Part shown: positions 38,087 to 46,839 of the stretch, piece after piece
Numbering within the stretch: position 1 is the stretch's first letter
How the letters are laid out: the number at the start of each line of letters is the position of its first letter
From: Streptomyces rubellomurinus
Lineage (GTDB): Bacteria > Actinomycetota > Actinomycetes > Streptomycetales > Streptomycetaceae
DNA length: 53,991 bases
Direction: 5' to 3'
NCBI RefSeq assembly: GCF_000961885.1
Contig: NZ_JZKH01000051.1
Span: 1 to 53,991, forward strand
Made by a program: the position numbers and the translations under genes
The notes under the pieces: generated by a model
Database searches by the model: none
Seen by the model: only the letters and a program-made list of their open reading frames with translations
What the model was told of the DNA's origin: nothing

Positions 38087-39168
38087 ACCCGCCTGCGAAC
38101 CCGCCCGCGCACCTTCAGCCCGAGAAGCCGAGCTTCGCCGTGATCCCCGGCCGCACGGTGCACCGGATGCTGGACGGCCGGCAGCACGAACTGATCGACC
38201 TCGTCGAGCGGACGTACCTGCTGCACGGCGAGGAGCGGACCGTCAACCCGCCCTCGTACTTCCTGCGCTTTCCGGACCGGCCCACCGCCCGCATCATCGC
38301 CCTGCCGGCCTCGGTCGGCGGCGAGCGGCCCGTCGACGGCATCAAGTGGATCTCCAGCTTCCCCGAGAACCTGGAGCGCGGCCTGCCCCGCGCCTCCGCC
38401 GCCCTGATCCTCAACGACCCGGTGACCGGCTACCCGTACGCCTGCCTGGAGAGCTCCATCATCAGCGCGGTCCGCACGGCCGCGTCCGCGGCGGTGGCCG
38501 CCCGCGCGCTCACCGCCGACCGCCCCCGGCCGCGCAGCGTCGGCTTCATCGGCACCGGGCTGATCGCCCGGTACATCCACCAGTACCTCGCCGCGCTCGA
38601 CTGGAAGCCCGAGGAGCTCGGCGTCCACGACCTGTCGGCGGACTACGCCGGCGCGTTCGCGCAGCACCTGCGGACGGTCGGCGGCGCGGGCCAGGTCCGC
38701 GTCCACGGGACCGCCGAGGAGCTGATCCGCGCCAGCGACGTGGTCGTCCTCGCCACCACCGCGGCGACCCCGCACCTGGACGACCCGTCCTGGTTCGCCC
38801 ACCACCCGCTGGTCCTGCACGTGTCCCTGCGGGACCTCGGCGCCGACGTCGTCCTGGACAGCGTCAACGTCGTCGACGACGTCGAGCACGTCCTCAAGGC
38901 GAACACCTCGGTGCACCTGGTGGAACAGCGCACCGGCAACCGGGACTTCCTCGCCGGCACGCTGGCCGACGTGCTCACCGGCCGGGTCGCGGTGCCCGGC
39001 GACCGCACCGTCGTCTTCTCGCCCTTCGGGCTGGGCGTCCTCGACCTCGCGGTCGGCGAGCGGGTGTTCACCCGGGCCCGCGACGCCGGCGAACTCGTCG
39101 TCGTGGACGGCTTCTTCCACGACCTGGACCGCCACACCGCCCCGACGACGGAGGCCGGCCCCCGATGA
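38083..39168 (+). CDS. sbnB: ACEGA oxidase, SbnB type (forms L-2,3-diaminopropionate)
   Basis: The protein has 361 residues, GTG 38083 overlapping the sbnA stop. It is an ornithine-cyclodeaminase/mu-crystallin family member, with the NAD-binding motif VGFIGTGLIARY about residue 151 and the substrate segment IKWISSFPENL. SbnB oxidatively cleaves ACEGA to L-Dap, 2-oxoglutarate and NADH. With SbnA it is the well-known two-gene Dap cassette of staphyloferrin B, viomycin-type and alanosine pathways. The stop overlaps the A-domain gene start. Confidence 0.9.
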   Translation: MNPPANPPAHLQPEKPSFAVIPGRTVHRMLDGRQHELIDLVERTYLLHGEERTVNPPSYFLRFPDRPTARIIALPASVGGERPVDGIKWISSFPENLERGLPRASAALILNDPVTGYPYACLESSIISAVRTAASAAVAARALTADRPRPRSVGFIGTGLIARYIHQYLAALDWKPEELGVHDLSADYAGAFAQHLRTVGGAGQVRVHGTAEELIRASDVVVLATTAATPHLDDPSWFAHHPLVLHVSLRDLGADVVLDSVNVVDDVEHVLKANTSVHLVEQRTGNRDFLAGTLADVLTGRVAVPGDRTVVFSPFGLGVLDLAVGERVFTRARDAGELVVVDGFFHDLDRHTAPTTEAGPR

Positions 39169-40841
39169 CGACCGACCAGCGAACGGCCGTCCCCGCCCGG
39201 GTGTGGGCCGAACTGCCCCTGGCCCCCGGCGCGGTGGCCCGGGCCGCCGGCCTGGCCCTGCGCAACAGCCGGCAGGAGGACACCCGGACGGCCGTCCTCG
39301 ACCACGTCGTCCGGTACGCCGAGGCGGACCCGCGGCGCCCCGCCGTCGTCGAGGGCGACCGCACGATCGGCTACCGCGAGCTCCTCGAACAGGTCGCCGC
39401 CACCCGCGAGGTGCTGCGCGCGCACGGCGTGCGGCCGGGCGCCGTCGTCGCCGCGGTCGGCCCCCGCAGCGCCCGGACGCCGGTCGTCCTCCTGGCGCTG
39501 GAGGCGCTCGGCGCCTCCTACCTGCCCGTCGACCCGGGCTGGCCGGCCGTCCGGGTCCGCGACGTCCTCGGCCAGAGCCGCGCGGCCCTGCTCCTCGACT
39601 ACACCGGCGCCCGCGACACCGCCCACGCGGCCCGCTCGTCCGCGGTGGCGGAGCGGATCCCCGTCGTCGACCTGCCCGCCGAGCTCCGGGCCGACACGCT
39701 CCCGGAACGGGACGGCGGCGACCGGTCGGCGGAGACCCGGTACACCATCTTCACCTCCGGCACCACCGGCCGCCCCAAGGGGGCCACCGTCGAGCACCGG
39801 GGGATGCTCAACCACCTCCGGGCCAAGGTCCACGACCTCGCGCTGGGCCCCCGGGACGCGGTCGCCTTCACCGCCCCGCTGGTGTTCGACATCTCGATCT
39901 GGCAGATGCTCTGCCCGTTCCTCGTCGGCGGGCGCGTCGTGGTCGTCCCGGACGCCGCCCTGCGCTTCCCGCGCTCGCTCATCGGCACGCTCGACGCCGC
40001 GGGCGTGACGGTGGTCGAGCTGGTGCCCACCATGGTCGGCTGGCTGGTCGACGAGGCCAAGCGGCTCGACAACGGATGCCTCGGGACGCTGCGCCACCTG
40101 CTGTCCACCGGCGAGGAGCTGCACCCCTCGCTCGCCGCCCGGGTGCTCGACGCCCTCCCCGGGGTGTCCGTCGTCAACGCCTACGGCCCCACCGAGTGCT
40201 CCGACGACATCACCCACCACACGGTGACCGCCGCCGACCTGGCGCGGGACCGGATCCCGGTCGGCACCCCCGTCCTCGGGACCACCCTCTACCTGCTGGT
40301 GCGGGGCGAGGACGGCACCTGGCGGGCCGGCGAACCCGGCGAGACCGGCGAGCTGTTCGTCGGCGGCACCTGCGTCGGCCTCGGCTACCTCAACGCGCCC
40401 GAGACCACCGACCGGGCCTTCTTCCGCGACCCCTTCGACCCGGACTCCCCGACCGGACGGCTCTACCGCACCGGCGACCTCGCGGCCTTCGACGCCGGGG
40501 TGGTGCACTACTTCGGCCGCAGCGACCGCCAGGTGAAGGTCGCCGGAGTGCGGATGGAACTCGACGAGATCGAAGCCGTCCTGAGCCGCCACCCGGGCGT
40601 CGAGCGGTGCGCCGTCGTGGTCGCCGGGGAGGGCGACCGCGGCGAACTCGTCGCCCACTACAGCCTGCGCGCCCCGGTGCCGTCGGGCGAACTCCACCAG
40701 GCCCTGAGCGCGGCCCTGCCGGCGGCGATGGTGCCGAGGCGCTGGCGCGCGTGGGACGCCCTGCCGCTGACCCGCAACGGAAAGATCGACCACCAGGCGC
40801 TCCGGGCGGCCGACGCCACCCCTCGAAAGGAGTCGCAGTGA
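39165..40841 (+). CDS. Stand-alone adenylation enzyme, predicted Dap-activating
   Basis: The protein has 558 residues, ATG 39165 overlapping the sbnB stop. It is a complete A domain (YTIFTSGTTGRPKG, NAYGPTECSDD, YRTGDLAAF, catalytic Lys in RNGKIDH) without a fused carrier. The pocket reads about D-I-W-E-L-T-A-D-D-K. The extra acidic residues (Glu at position 278, Asp at 330 and 331) suit an amino acid with a charged side-chain amine such as Dap, which the two preceding genes make. It should charge the free carrier at 42831-43064. Its stop overlaps the next gene. Confidence 0.9.
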   Translation: MTTDQRTAVPARVWAELPLAPGAVARAAGLALRNSRQEDTRTAVLDHVVRYAEADPRRPAVVEGDRTIGYRELLEQVAATREVLRAHGVRPGAVVAAVGPRSARTPVVLLALEALGASYLPVDPGWPAVRVRDVLGQSRAALLLDYTGARDTAHAARSSAVAERIPVVDLPAELRADTLPERDGGDRSAETRYTIFTSGTTGRPKGATVEHRGMLNHLRAKVHDLALGPRDAVAFTAPLVFDISIWQMLCPFLVGGRVVVVPDAALRFPRSLIGTLDAAGVTVVELVPTMVGWLVDEAKRLDNGCLGTLRHLLSTGEELHPSLAARVLDALPGVSVVNAYGPTECSDDITHHTVTAADLARDRIPVGTPVLGTTLYLLVRGEDGTWRAGEPGETGELFVGGTCVGLGYLNAPETTDRAFFRDPFDPDSPTGRLYRTGDLAAFDAGVVHYFGRSDRQVKVAGVRMELDEIEAVLSRHPGVERCAVVVAGEGDRGELVAHYSLRAPVPSGELHQALSAALPAAMVPRRWRAWDALPLTRNGKIDHQALRAADATPRKESQ

Positions 40842-42025
40842 GCACGGACGAGACGAACGGCCCCGGCGGGGACTCGACGGATCTGGCGGACCGCCTCCGG
40901 GCCGTCACCCGGGTCGCCGAGGAGCACCTGGCCCGCACCGAGCGGGAAGCGCTCTTCCCGGAGCACGCCCTGGCGGAGCTGCGCCGCACCGGCCTGCTCG
41001 GCCTGCTCGTGCCCACGGCGGACGGCGGCCTCGGCGGCACCCTCGCCGACCTGGTCGACGTCACCCTCGCCCTGGGCCGCACCGACATGTCGCTGGCGAT
41101 GATCTTCGCGATGCACTGCCAGCAGTCGGAGGCCCTCGTGCGGTACGCGCGCCCGCCGCTGCGGGAGAAACTGATGGCCCGCCTGGCCGCCGGCGAGCTC
41201 TACCTGGCCTCGGTCACCACCGAGACCGGCAAGGGCGGCCACCTCTTCAAGTCCTACGCCCCGCTGCGCGAGAGCGGCGAGCGGCTGGAGATCGACCGCA
41301 CCGCGCCGATCGTGACCGGGGGGACCCACGCGGACGGCTTCCTGATCACCATGCGCAGCCCGCACGCCACCGCCGACCACCAGGTCTCGCTGGTCTACGC
41401 GGACCGCGCCCAGCTCACGGTGACGGCCTCCGGCCGGTGGGACCCGATGGGCATGCGCGCCAGCCAGAGCCTCCCGATGAAGCTGACCGGCGACGTCCCC
41501 GGGGACCAGGTGATCGGCGAACACGGCGCGTTCCACCGGATCGCCCAGTCCGTCTTCGGGCCACTGGCCCACCTGGGGTGGTCCGCCGCGTGGCTGGGCA
41601 CGGCGAGCGGGGCCATGTCCCGGGTCGTGCGACTGCTGCGCGACCCGGCCGGCCGAGGGCGCTTCGACCTCGGGTCGGAACTGCTGCTGACCCGGCTGTC
41701 CCGGGCCCGACAGCGGCTCGACACCGTCCACGCCCTGCTCCGACGCACCCAGGACCTGGTCGAGCGGCAGGCCGACCTGTCCGCGCCGAGCAGTCAACTG
41801 CTGCTGAACGCGCTGAAGATCACGGCCGCCGAGGAGTGCCACGCCGCCGTCGACGACCTGGTCGACGCGGTCGGGCTGCGCCACGGCTACCTGAAGGACT
41901 CGCCGACCGGGCTGGAGAAGGCCCTGCGGGACCTGCGCTCGGCCGCCCTGAACTACGGCAACGACCGCCTGCACCTGGCCGACGGTCAACTCTGCCTGCT
42001 GGACCCCGACGTGACGTTCCGCTGA
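40838..42025 (+). CDS. Acyl-CoA-dehydrogenase-fold flavoprotein acting on carrier-bound substrate
   Basis: The protein has 395 residues, GTG 40838 with AAAGGAG upstream, overlapping the A gene. It has the full ACAD architecture (helical N-terminus, beta domain about 125-235 with ASVTTETGKGG, C-terminal helices). The usual catalytic Glu of the YEGT motif is replaced: the aligned stretch reads LNYGND, so Tyr373 stands at the Glu position. This argues against simple alpha,beta-dehydrogenation. Some ACAD-fold flavoproteins are N-oxygenases (KijD3, DnmZ), and an FMN reductase lies in the same gene run, so N-hydroxylation of Dap on the carrier is a reasonable proposal, not proven. Confidence 0.82.
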   Translation: MSTDETNGPGGDSTDLADRLRAVTRVAEEHLARTEREALFPEHALAELRRTGLLGLLVPTADGGLGGTLADLVDVTLALGRTDMSLAMIFAMHCQQSEALVRYARPPLREKLMARLAAGELYLASVTTETGKGGHLFKSYAPLRESGERLEIDRTAPIVTGGTHADGFLITMRSPHATADHQVSLVYADRAQLTVTASGRWDPMGMRASQSLPMKLTGDVPGDQVIGEHGAFHRIAQSVFGPLAHLGWSAAWLGTASGAMSRVVRLLRDPAGRGRFDLGSELLLTRLSRARQRLDTVHALLRRTQDLVERQADLSAPSSQLLLNALKITAAEECHAAVDDLVDAVGLRHGYLKDSPTGLEKALRDLRSAALNYGNDRLHLADGQLCLLDPDVTFR

Positions 42026-42241
42026 CCGCGAATTCCTTCTTGCTGCGGCCGGGAACGACGGGTATCGTTGAATGGAATTGCCCGCGGGAATCGTCCCGGC
42101 GGATGCCCGGCATCGCGAACGTTCTGTTTCGCCCGGAGCCCTTTCGCTCGAATCTTCTCGGCTCGAAGCCCTTTCATTCGGAGCATTTTTCGCTCGAATT
42201 CTGCCGACCCAGTCACATCTCAACGCATGCGAGGTCGCACC
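42026..42241 (+). promoter_or_regulatory. Non-coding gap with short direct repeats
   Basis: This 216-bp AT-richer stretch interrupts an otherwise tightly packed run. It contains tttcgctcgaat at 42142-42153 and 42188-42199, a degenerate third copy between them, and gccctttc at 42138-42145 and 42168-42175. It may hold an internal promoter or operator for the GAF-carrier-TE-PAS genes. Confidence 0.4.
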
Positions 42242-42811
42242 GTGTCCGGAAACACCGAAAACCCCACCGGGGACTGGACCACCGCCCTGCGGTACATCGC
42301 GGGGCGCAAGACCGCGGAGGAGTCCCTGGGGTTCCTCGCCCACGTCAGCGCCACCGTCCGGGACACCCCGGAGCTCGCGGACGTCGTGCCGGCCGCGGCC
42401 AGGGCCTGCGTCCCCTTCTTCGCCTCGGCCGTCCTCCTGGAGGCGCCGGCCGTGCACGGCGAGCCCGTCGAGCACGGCCCCGAGCAGTTCGCGCCCGCGC
42501 TGCGGGAACTGCTCGGCGCGGCGGCGCGGGACGGCGGACCGCGGCTCGTGGCCAGCAGCCACGAGAGCCTTGCCGGCCAGTCCGATCCGCAGCTGCTGGC
42601 GCGGCTGGCGGAGCTGCAGGTCGACTCCGCGGCGGTCCTGCGGCTGGAGTTCCGGGGAGTGCCGGGCGGGCACCTCGTCGCGGTGCGCGGCGCGTCCCAC
42701 CGCCGGGGCCCGTTCAGCCCGGGGGACCTCGCGCTGCTCGGTGAAGTGGCCGACCGGGTCGCGGCGTTCAACGCGTTCGCGGCCAACCTGACCGGCCGTG
42801 CGAGCCGCTGA
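42242..42811 (+). CDS. GAF-domain protein
   Basis: The protein has 189 residues from GTG 42242, chosen for the GAGG site at 42231-42234; ATG 42227 would add five residues without a ribosome site. The fold is GAF-like (FLAHVSATVRDTPELADVVPAAARACVPFFASAVLLE, then LLGEVADRVAAFNAF), with no HTH, kinase or phosphatase domain attached. GAF domains bind small molecules, cyclic nucleotides or, in some cases, haem, iron or NO. Here it sits between a flavoprotein and a carrier protein, so it could be a sensor or a structural or catalytic helper in the N-N chemistry. The function is unknown. Confidence 0.7.
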   Translation: MSGNTENPTGDWTTALRYIAGRKTAEESLGFLAHVSATVRDTPELADVVPAAARACVPFFASAVLLEAPAVHGEPVEHGPEQFAPALRELLGAAARDGGPRLVASSHESLAGQSDPQLLARLAELQVDSAAVLRLEFRGVPGGHLVAVRGASHRRGPFSPGDLALLGEVADRVAAFNAFAANLTGRASR

Positions 42812-42830
42812 CCCGGAGGAGGCGGCCGCG

Positions 42831-43064
42831 ATGGCAGCGACCTGGACGGACGTCCGCGACTGGATCCTCGCGCGGAACCCCGACGTGACCGAACTCGACG
42901 CGGAGACCGACATCATCGACACCCGCGTCATCACCTCCCTGCAGTTCGTGGAGCTCGTCCTCCACGTCGAGGAGCTGCGGGGCCGGATGCTCGAGTCGAG
43001 CGAGGTGGACCTCGACGCCTTCCGCACCCTCGGCAGCATCGAACGGACCTTTCTTCGTCAGTGA
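42831..43064 (+). CDS. Free-standing acyl/peptidyl carrier protein
   Basis: The protein has 77 residues. ATG 42831 has an excellent GGAGGAGG site; GTG 42798 lacks one. The phosphopantetheine Ser36 sits in VITSLQFVEL, where the more usual Asp before Ser is Thr. Its size and helix pattern match free carrier proteins. It is the expected acceptor for the stand-alone A enzyme (39165-40841) and the platform on which the flavoprotein acts, with the thioesterase 24 bp downstream releasing the product. Free carriers loaded with Dap are known from alanosine biosynthesis. Confidence 0.88.
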   Translation: MAATWTDVRDWILARNPDVTELDAETDIIDTRVITSLQFVELVLHVEELRGRMLESSEVDLDAFRTLGSIERTFLRQ

Positions 43065-43088
43065 CACCGGCCGGCAGGGGAGTTCCGC

Positions 43089-43829
43089 ATGACCTCTGGA
43101 CGATCCATCGTGCTGCAGGGCGACATCGAGCGGGCCGAGGAGGCGGTGGTGTTCCTGCCGCCGGCCGGCAGCGTCACCTCGCCGTACTTCCCGCTCGGCG
43201 GCCTGCTGCCGCCCGGGCTCCCGGCGGTGCACTGCGAACTGCCCGGCCGCGGAAGGCTCGTGGACGAGCGCCCGGTGGGCTCCGTCCGGGAGGCCGCCGA
43301 CCGCTGGAGCGGGGAGCTGGCCCGGGCCCTCCCCGGCCGCCGGCTGCACCTGTTCGGGCACAGCCTGGGCTCGCTGTTCGCGTACGAGACGGCCGCCCGG
43401 TTCACGGCCGACCCGGTGTGCCGGATCGCCAGCCTGACGGTCTCGGCCGCCCGCGAACCGGGCCACACCCCGCGGGCCGCGATCGGCGCCGCCTTCGCGG
43501 CGCTGAGCCGGCAACGGCGCGGCACCGACGCGGACGGCGACGCGGACGGCGACCGGCTCGCGACGGACCTGCGCATCCGGCGCGAGTACCGGCCGCACCG
43601 GGAACCGCTCGCGGTCCCGCTCGCGCTGCTGTGCGGACGGGACGACACATTCGTCCGTCCCGAGGAAATGCCGGCCTGGCGGGAATTCGTCACCGGCCGG
43701 TTCCTCGGACTCTTCACCTTCGACGGCGGGCACGACTACTACCTCGCCCGGCCGGACCCCGTAGCCTCCGTGATCGAACGAATCACGGAAACCAGTAGGA
43801 ATTCGACGCGAACTGGGAGTGAGAAATGA
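43089..43829 (+). CDS. Type II thioesterase (alpha/beta hydrolase)
   Basis: The protein has 246 residues, ATG 43089. Nucleophile elbow LFGHSLGSLFAYE (Ser92), Asp in LCGRDDTFV and His in GGHDYYLAR complete the triad. It belongs to the GrsT/TEII family. With no TE fused to the local carrier, it probably releases the finished amino acid from the free carrier, or proof-reads it. The stop overlaps the PAS gene (ATGA). Confidence 0.88.
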   Translation: MTSGRSIVLQGDIERAEEAVVFLPPAGSVTSPYFPLGGLLPPGLPAVHCELPGRGRLVDERPVGSVREAADRWSGELARALPGRRLHLFGHSLGSLFAYETAARFTADPVCRIASLTVSAAREPGHTPRAAIGAAFAALSRQRRGTDADGDADGDRLATDLRIRREYRPHREPLAVPLALLCGRDDTFVRPEEMPAWREFVTGRFLGLFTFDGGHDYYLARPDPVASVIERITETSRNSTRTGSEK

Positions 43830-44689
43830 CCGGCACCACCAACGGATTCCCCACCAACGCGCAGCTGATCGACGTCATCGGCGACAGCTCGGTCGGCATC
43901 GCGGTCACCGACGGCGCCGGCGCCGTCGTCCTCCACAACAAGGCGCTCTCCGTCCTGATGGGCGGGGAGGCGAGCCACCTCGGCGGCCGGATCGCCGTCG
44001 ACGGTGCCGAGGACGGCCTCGCCCACCTGCTGGGCCTCCTCGCCGAGCAGGACCGGATCGAGCACGTCAAGGTGACCCTGCGCAACACCGGGGGCCACGC
44101 GCGCACCGCCTACGTCAACGCCGTACGGGTCGGCGAGGGCGACGGCGCCCGGATCCACTGGGTCAGCCGGCCCGAGCTCGGCAAGCGCCTCCCGGTGTCG
44201 AGCACCTCCGCCGAGGACCAGAACGCCTCCGACGCCGCGGCCTGGATCCGCTCGGTCGACGAGGCCGCCCACCCCTCCCTCGCACCCAGCGAGGACAAGG
44301 TCGACGTGATGCGCGAGTTCTACCAGGTGGCGCCCGTCGCGATCCACCTGATCGGCGTCAACGGCGGCGTCATGCACGCCAACCCGGCCGACATCGCCCT
44401 GGTCGAGTACACCGAGACGCCGGGCGAGTACGTGGGCCAGCACATCCGCCGGATCTACGAGGACCAGGGCCTGCTCGACGACTTCCTGGCGCGGTGGGAC
44501 GAGGACTCCCCGATCATCAACTTCCGCGCCAACTTCGTCACCAAGGACGGCGCGCCGCGCCCGGTGCTGATCTTCTCGACGGCCCAGGCCGCCGGCGGGA
44601 GCGTCAACAACACCCGGTGCTTCGTGTTCAACGACCCGGAGCCGGGCCGCGACCGCGACACCGTCAGCGCCTTCGGCTGGCCGGCCTAA
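43826..44689 (+). CDS. Double PAS-domain protein without output domain
   Basis: The protein has 287 residues. PAS 1 about 10-110 (LIDVIGDSSVGIAVTDGAGAVVLHNKA) and PAS 2 about 155-265 (VMREFYQVAPVAIHLIGVNGGVMHANPADIALVEY). No kinase, cyclase or DNA-binding domain follows. PAS domains often bind haem, flavin or small ligands. Being translationally coupled to the thioesterase and placed before the nitrate reductase, it may sense or bind a nitrogen oxide or take part in the chemistry. The role is unknown. Confidence 0.75.
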   Translation: MTGTTNGFPTNAQLIDVIGDSSVGIAVTDGAGAVVLHNKALSVLMGGEASHLGGRIAVDGAEDGLAHLLGLLAEQDRIEHVKVTLRNTGGHARTAYVNAVRVGEGDGARIHWVSRPELGKRLPVSSTSAEDQNASDAAAWIRSVDEAAHPSLAPSEDKVDVMREFYQVAPVAIHLIGVNGGVMHANPADIALVEYTETPGEYVGQHIRRIYEDQGLLDDFLARWDEDSPIINFRANFVTKDGAPRPVLIFSTAQAAGGSVNNTRCFVFNDPEPGRDRDTVSAFGWPA

Positions 44690-44697
44690 GGGCCTGA

Positions 44698-44730
44698 CGG
44701 CGGGCAGGCCGGGGTGAGGCCTGCCCGCCG
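44698..44730 (+). terminator. Strong hairpin between PAS and nitrate reductase genes
   Basis: A perfect 13-bp stem (44698-44710 with 44718-44730) and 7-base loop lie 8 bp after the PAS stop and 27 bp before the nitrate reductase start. It could terminate, attenuate or stabilise the transcript, setting different levels for the biosynthetic and nitrate-reducing parts. Confidence 0.65.
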
Positions 44731-44757
44731 GCCCGGATCCCCGAACGAGGAGCTGTG

Positions 44758-46839
44758 ATGGTCAGAACGCACTGCCCGTACTGCGCCCTGCAGTGCGGCA
44801 CCCGGCTGGAGGCCTCCCCGTCCGGCGGCGTGACGGTCCTCCCCGACGAGGAGTTCCCGGTCAACGCCGGCCGGCTCTGCGTCAAGGGGTGGACGGCACC
44901 CGGCGTTCTGACCGCAGCCGACCGGCTGACCGCGCCGCTGATCCGGCCCCGGCCGGGGGCGGCCCGGCAGCCCGCCTCCTGGGCGGCCGCGCTGGACCAC
45001 GTCGGCCGGGAGCTGCGGAAGATCACCGCGGCCTCCGGGCCGGACGCGGTCGCCGTCTTCGGCGGCGGCGGGCTCACCAACGAGAAGGCCTACACCCTCG
45101 GGAAGTTCGCCCGGGTCGCGCTGGGCACCTCGCAGGTCGACTACAACGGCAGGTTCTGCATGTCCTCCGCCGCGGCGGCCGGCTCGGCCGCCTTCGGCGT
45201 GGACCGCGGACTGCCGTTCCCGGTCACGGACCTCGCGCAGGCCGAGGTGGTCCTGCTCGCCGGAGCGAACGTCGCCGAGACGATGCCGCCGCTGATGCGG
45301 CACCTGGAGGGCGCCGACCTGATCGTGGTGGACCCCCGCCGCTCGGCCACCGCGGAACACGCCGCGCTGCACCTGAGCCCCGCCCCGGGCACCGACCTGG
45401 CGCTCGCGCTGGGCCTGCTGCACACCGCCGTCGCGGACGGCCACCTCGACCGGGAGTACCTGGACCGGCGCACGCACGGCTTCGACGAGACCTGGCGCTG
45501 CGCGGCCGAATGGTGGCCCGAGCGGGTCGAACGCGTCACCGGCGTACCGGTCGCCGACCAGCGCGCCGCCGTCCGGCTGCTGGCCTCGGCCCGGCGCCGC
45601 TACCTGCTCACCGGCCGGGGCGCGGAACAGCACTCCAAGGGCACGGACACCGTCTCGGCGTACATCAACCTGGCGCTCGCGCTCGGCCTGCCGGGCCGGG
45701 CGGGCTCGGGCTACGGCTGCCTGACCGGACAGGGCAACGGGCAGGGCGGCCGGGAACACGGACAGAAGGCCGACCAACTGCCCGGCTACCGGAAGATCAC
45801 CGACCCGGCGGCCCGCGCGCACGTGGCCCGGGTGTGGGGGGTGGACCCGGACGCACTGCCGGGGCCGGGCCCCAGCGGCTACGAGCTGCTGGACTCGCTC
45901 GGCCGCCCGGGCGGCCCCCGCGCGCTGCTGGTGTTCGGGTCCAACCCGGTCGTGTCGGCGCCCGCGGCCCGGCGGATCGCCGACCGGCTGGCCTCCCTGG
46001 ACCTGCTGGTGGTGGCGGACTTCGTGCCCTCCGAGACGGTGGAACTGGCCGACGTCGTCCTCCCGGTGACCCAGTGGGCGGAGGAGGACGGCACCATGAC
46101 GAACCTCGAGGGACGCGTCCTGCGCCGCCGGCGCGCCCTCGATCCGCCACCAGGCGTGCGCAGCGACCTGTGGGTCCTGCGGGAGCTGGCCGTCCGCCTG
46201 GGCCAGCCCCCCGAGCGCTTCCCCGACGACCCCCGGACGGTCTTCGCGGAGCTCCGGCGCGCCTCGGCCGGCGGCCCCGCGGACTACTCCGGCATCGACT
46301 TCGACGCGCTCGACACCCCGGCGCACTGGCCGAGCCGGGCCGAGGGCGAGTCCACCCCCCGGCTGTTCCTGGACCGCTTCGCGCACGACGACGGCCGCGC
46401 CCGGTTCCGGCCGGTGACCCACCGCGACGCGGCCGAACTCCCCGACGCCGACTACCCGTTGTACGCCACCACCGGCCGCGTCCTGGCGCAGTACCAGAGC
46501 GGCGCCCAGACCCGCCGGGTGCCCGAACTGACGGCGGGCGCGGGGGAGGCCTTCGTCGAGGTCCACCCGGACACCGCCGGGCGCTTCGGGCTGGCGGACG
46601 GCGGCCTCGCCCGGGTCGTCAGCCGCCGGGGAGGCACCGTCGCGCGGGTGCGGACGGTGGCGTCGCTGCGCACCGACACGGTGTTCCTGCCGTTCCACTT
46701 TCCCGACGCGGGCCGGGCCAACCTGATCACCAATCCGGCGCTCGACCCGGTGTCGCGGATGCCGGAGTTCAAGGTGTGCGCCGCCCGGCTCGAACCGCTG
46801 GAGGAGCCGCCCGCCGAGACCGGCGGCGGTCCGTCATGA
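44758..46839 (+). CDS. nasC: Molybdopterin nitrate reductase, assimilatory type (NasC/NarB)
   Basis: The protein has 693 residues. ATG 44758 fits the AGGAG spacing better than GTG 44755. The N-terminus has a [4Fe-4S] motif (CPYCALQC, then Cys in GRLCVKGW), and the molybdenum-ligand Cys is in GRFCMSSAAAAG. The molybdopterin-guanine-dinucleotide regions follow (GANVAETMPP, VDPRRSAT, GQGNGQGGREHGQKADQLPG, TGRVLAQYQSG). There is no Tat signal, so it is cytoplasmic, like assimilatory NasC/NarB rather than NarG or NapA. It reduces nitrate to nitrite, and its electron donor is probably the next gene, whose start overlaps its stop. Confidence 0.92.
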   Translation: MVRTHCPYCALQCGTRLEASPSGGVTVLPDEEFPVNAGRLCVKGWTAPGVLTAADRLTAPLIRPRPGAARQPASWAAALDHVGRELRKITAASGPDAVAVFGGGGLTNEKAYTLGKFARVALGTSQVDYNGRFCMSSAAAAGSAAFGVDRGLPFPVTDLAQAEVVLLAGANVAETMPPLMRHLEGADLIVVDPRRSATAEHAALHLSPAPGTDLALALGLLHTAVADGHLDREYLDRRTHGFDETWRCAAEWWPERVERVTGVPVADQRAAVRLLASARRRYLLTGRGAEQHSKGTDTVSAYINLALALGLPGRAGSGYGCLTGQGNGQGGREHGQKADQLPGYRKITDPAARAHVARVWGVDPDALPGPGPSGYELLDSLGRPGGPRALLVFGSNPVVSAPAARRIADRLASLDLLVVADFVPSETVELADVVLPVTQWAEEDGTMTNLEGRVLRRRRALDPPPGVRSDLWVLRELAVRLGQPPERFPDDPRTVFAELRRASAGGPADYSGIDFDALDTPAHWPSRAEGESTPRLFLDRFAHDDGRARFRPVTHRDAAELPDADYPLYATTGRVLAQYQSGAQTRRVPELTAGAGEAFVEVHPDTAGRFGLADGGLARVVSRRGGTVARVRTVASLRTDTVFLPFHFPDAGRANLITNPALDPVSRMPEFKVCAARLEPLEEPPAETGGGPS

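Noticed and set aside
39165..42025. Proline-to-pyrrole cassette (A, acyl-CoA dehydrogenase, carrier as in pyoluteorin)
   Set aside because: The A-domain pocket does not read like the proline code, the dehydrogenase lacks the catalytic Glu, and Dap synthesis genes precede it.
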